DNA of 15,690 bases from DASPXY01 sp038227745 (GTDB lineage Bacteria > Planctomycetota > Planctomycetia > Gemmatales > Gemmataceae): assembly GCA_038227745.1 (NCBI GenBank), contig JBBRPS010000145.1, forward strand, positions 1-15,690. Reading direction: 5' to 3'. Of this stretch, positions 14,717-15,690 are shown in pieces (the stretch's first letter is position 1; each line of letters opens with the position of its first letter). The position numbers were made by a program, and so were the translations under genes. Below the pieces are notes generated by a model. That model did no database searches. It was not told the DNA's origin and saw nothing but the letters and a program-made list of their open reading frames with translations.

Positions 14717-14738
14717 CCCACGGGGTACAACCCGTGGG
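14717..14738 (+). terminator. Hairpin downstream of the WD40 gene
   Basis: CCCACGGG (14717-14724) and CCCGTGGG (14731-14738) form a perfect 8-bp stem with loop GTACAA. The hairpin starts 19 bases after the stop codon. No T-run follows, so it may be a non-canonical terminator, an mRNA-stabilising hairpin or a scattered palindromic repeat. The rest of the 243-base gap up to the superoxide dismutase gene holds short GC hairpins such as GGGGCAAGCCCC, but no clear promoter. Confidence 0.5.
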
Positions 14739-14940
14739 CTTGCTGGGCCCCCTGGTGGGGAAGGAGGACGGCAGGGGGCAAGCCCCGCCGCTCGCCAGGG
14801 GCGTTGCAGGGCTTTTTCCCCCGCGGTCGTAGACGAGGCCGCGCAGACCCGTATCTCTTACGACAGGCACGGGCCGCGGCCGCCGCACGTCGCGGCGGCG
14901 GCGGCTCGCTCGGGAAGTTCACCTTGAGGGAGGAGTGCCG

Positions 14941-15513
14941 ATGACCAGGTTCGCGACCGTTACCCTGGCTCTGCTGGTGCCCGCGCTGTGGCTCACGGGC
15001 GGGGGCGAAGGGACGAGCGGCGAGAAGAAGAAGATGGCCCACGGCCCGACCAAGGCGATCTGCGTCGTCCACGCCCTGTCGGGCAGCAAGGTCAAGGGCG
15101 TCGTCTACTTCACGCAGAAGGGCGACGCGGTCCACGTCAAGGGCAAGATCAGCGGCCTGACGCCGGGCGAGCACGGCTTCCACGTCCACGAGTTCGGCGA
15201 CCTGACCGATCCGAAGGGCATGTCCACGGGCGGCCACTTCAACCCCGACGGGCTGCCGCACGGCGGCCCGATGTCGGAGAAGCGCCACGTCGGCGACCTC
15301 GGTAACATCACGGCGAACGCGGACGGCATCGCCGAGATCAACATGACCGACAAGATCCTCAAGCTGCACGGGCCGCACTCGATCCTCGGCCGCGGCCTGA
15401 TCGTCCACGCGAAGAAGGACGACGAGAAGACGCAGCCCACGGGGGACGCGGGCGGCCGCGTCGGCGGCGGTGTCATCGGCGTCGCCAAGGTCGAGGCGAT
15501 GAAGAAGCACTGA
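14941..15513 (+). CDS. sodC: Secreted Cu/Zn superoxide dismutase family protein lacking the conserved disulfide
   Basis: The product has 190 residues. The ATG at 14941 has GGGAGGAG ideally spaced; a GTG at 14935 would lie inside that ribosome binding site. A hydrophobic signal (about 4-20) precedes a Lys-rich linker and then the enzyme domain (about 36-186). The metal ligands are complete. The copper site has His81, His83 and His156, with His99 as the bridging residue; the zinc site has His107, His116 and Asp119. The active-site Arg is Arg173. The two Cys that form the family's internal disulfide are both replaced, by Met94 and Gly176. The protein should convert superoxide to oxygen and peroxide outside the cytoplasm. 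It follows the WD40 gene after 243 bases and probably has its own promoter. Confidence 0.93.
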   Translation: MTRFATVTLALLVPALWLTGGGEGTSGEKKKMAHGPTKAICVVHALSGSKVKGVVYFTQKGDAVHVKGKISGLTPGEHGFHVHEFGDLTDPKGMSTGGHFNPDGLPHGGPMSEKRHVGDLGNITANADGIAEINMTDKILKLHGPHSILGRGLIVHAKKDDEKTQPTGDAGGRVGGGVIGVAKVEAMKKH

Positions 15514-15526
15514 TCGTGGCCTGTGG

Positions 15527-15546
15527 GTCAGGACTCCGATCCTGAC
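15527..15546 (+). terminator. Hairpin downstream of sodC
   Basis: GTCAGGA (15527-15533) and TCCTGAC (15540-15546) form a perfect 7-bp stem around CTCCGA, 13 bases after the stop. No T-run follows. It is placed as a terminator or 3'-end hairpin but could be a dispersed repeat. Confidence 0.45.
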
Positions 15547-15618
15547 AGCTACTGGGTCCCGCATGGCTAAAGCGCGTTCGTTCAGCCCGCGTTGCATCTG
15601 GGGGGCGTGCTTTGGAGT

Positions 15619-15635
15619 GCGGCGCTCGGCGCCGC
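15619..15635. repeat. GC hairpin next to the terminal inverted repeat
   Basis: GCGGCGC and GCGCCGC pair perfectly around TCG. Flanking GGA and TCC could extend the stem across two mismatches. TTTCCCTCTTTCTTT follows directly, so on the plus strand this resembles a terminator with a pyrimidine tail. Confidence 0.6.
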
Positions 15636-15690
15636 TTTCCCTCTTTCTTTCCCTGGCCCCCACGCGGGAGGCGCTAAAGAAAGAGGGAAA
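15636..15690. repeat. Perfect 15-bp inverted repeat reaching the window end
   Basis: TTTCCCTCTTTCTTT (15636-15650) is the exact reverse complement of AAAGAAAGAGGGAAA (15676-15690), with 25 bases between. The arms are AT-rich and strand-asymmetric (all pyrimidine, then all purine), unlike the surrounding DNA. The repeat probably continues past the window. No coding region overlaps it. Confidence 0.8.

Noticed and set aside
14800..14832. TTGCAG with a hexamer 17 bases on, as a sodC promoter
   Set aside because: The downstream hexamer (TCGTAG) matches the -10 consensus poorly, so the pairing is no better than chance.

Overview
The window looks like chromosomal DNA from a planctomycete, most likely of the Gemmataceae type. 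This is an inference from gene content and style, not from a marker gene. It is very GC-rich, and its gene kinds are typical of that group: a CHAT/STAND/WD40 giant protein, an ECF sigma factor beside a zinc-finger protein with a kinase-like domain, a PQQ-type propeller carrying EF-hands, a proline-rich secreted protein of a type I recall from planctomycetes, and several intergenic palindromic repeats. No rRNA, tRNA, CRISPR array, transposase or phage gene was seen.

Left part (1-4711, plus strand). After two palindromic repeats comes a probable envelope-glycolipid module. It contains a membrane-anchored Cys-based phosphatase (281-1312), an overlapping YbhN/LPG-synthase-TM flippase-like membrane protein (1305-2279), and a polyprenyl-phosphate-type GT2 glycosyltransferase (2381-3349). 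A second copy of a 48-bp double-hairpin repeat lies in the gap before the glycosyltransferase. Next is egtB (3446-4711), the sulfoxide synthase of ergothioneine biosynthesis, without egtD in view.

Middle part (4795-9497, minus strand). Reading leftwards from 9497 there is a secreted Pro-rich putative lipoprotein, an ECF sigma factor, and a zinc-finger (anti-sigma-like) pseudokinase with a C-terminal membrane anchor. These are followed by an EF-hand-containing PQQ-type beta-propeller and a single-domain EamA transporter. The sigma/pseudokinase pair (35-nt gap) and the propeller/EamA pair (37-nt gap) look co-transcribed.

Right part (9745-15690, plus strand). A 1650-residue protein joins a CHAT protease-like domain, an nSTAND-type NTPase, one membrane helix and 14 WD40 repeats (two seven-bladed propellers). 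It reads as a membrane-spanning sensor/effector, but the usual catalytic His of CHAT and the usual Ser/Thr after the Walker A Lys are both replaced. A secreted Cu/Zn superoxide dismutase lacking both disulfide cysteines follows. The window ends in a cluster of hairpins, including a perfect 15-bp inverted repeat that reaches the last base.

Most interesting for follow-up are the CHAT-STAND-TM-WD40 protein with altered active sites, the tail-anchored zinc-finger pseudokinase beside the sigma factor, and two unrelated intergenic repeats that share the same nested double-hairpin design.
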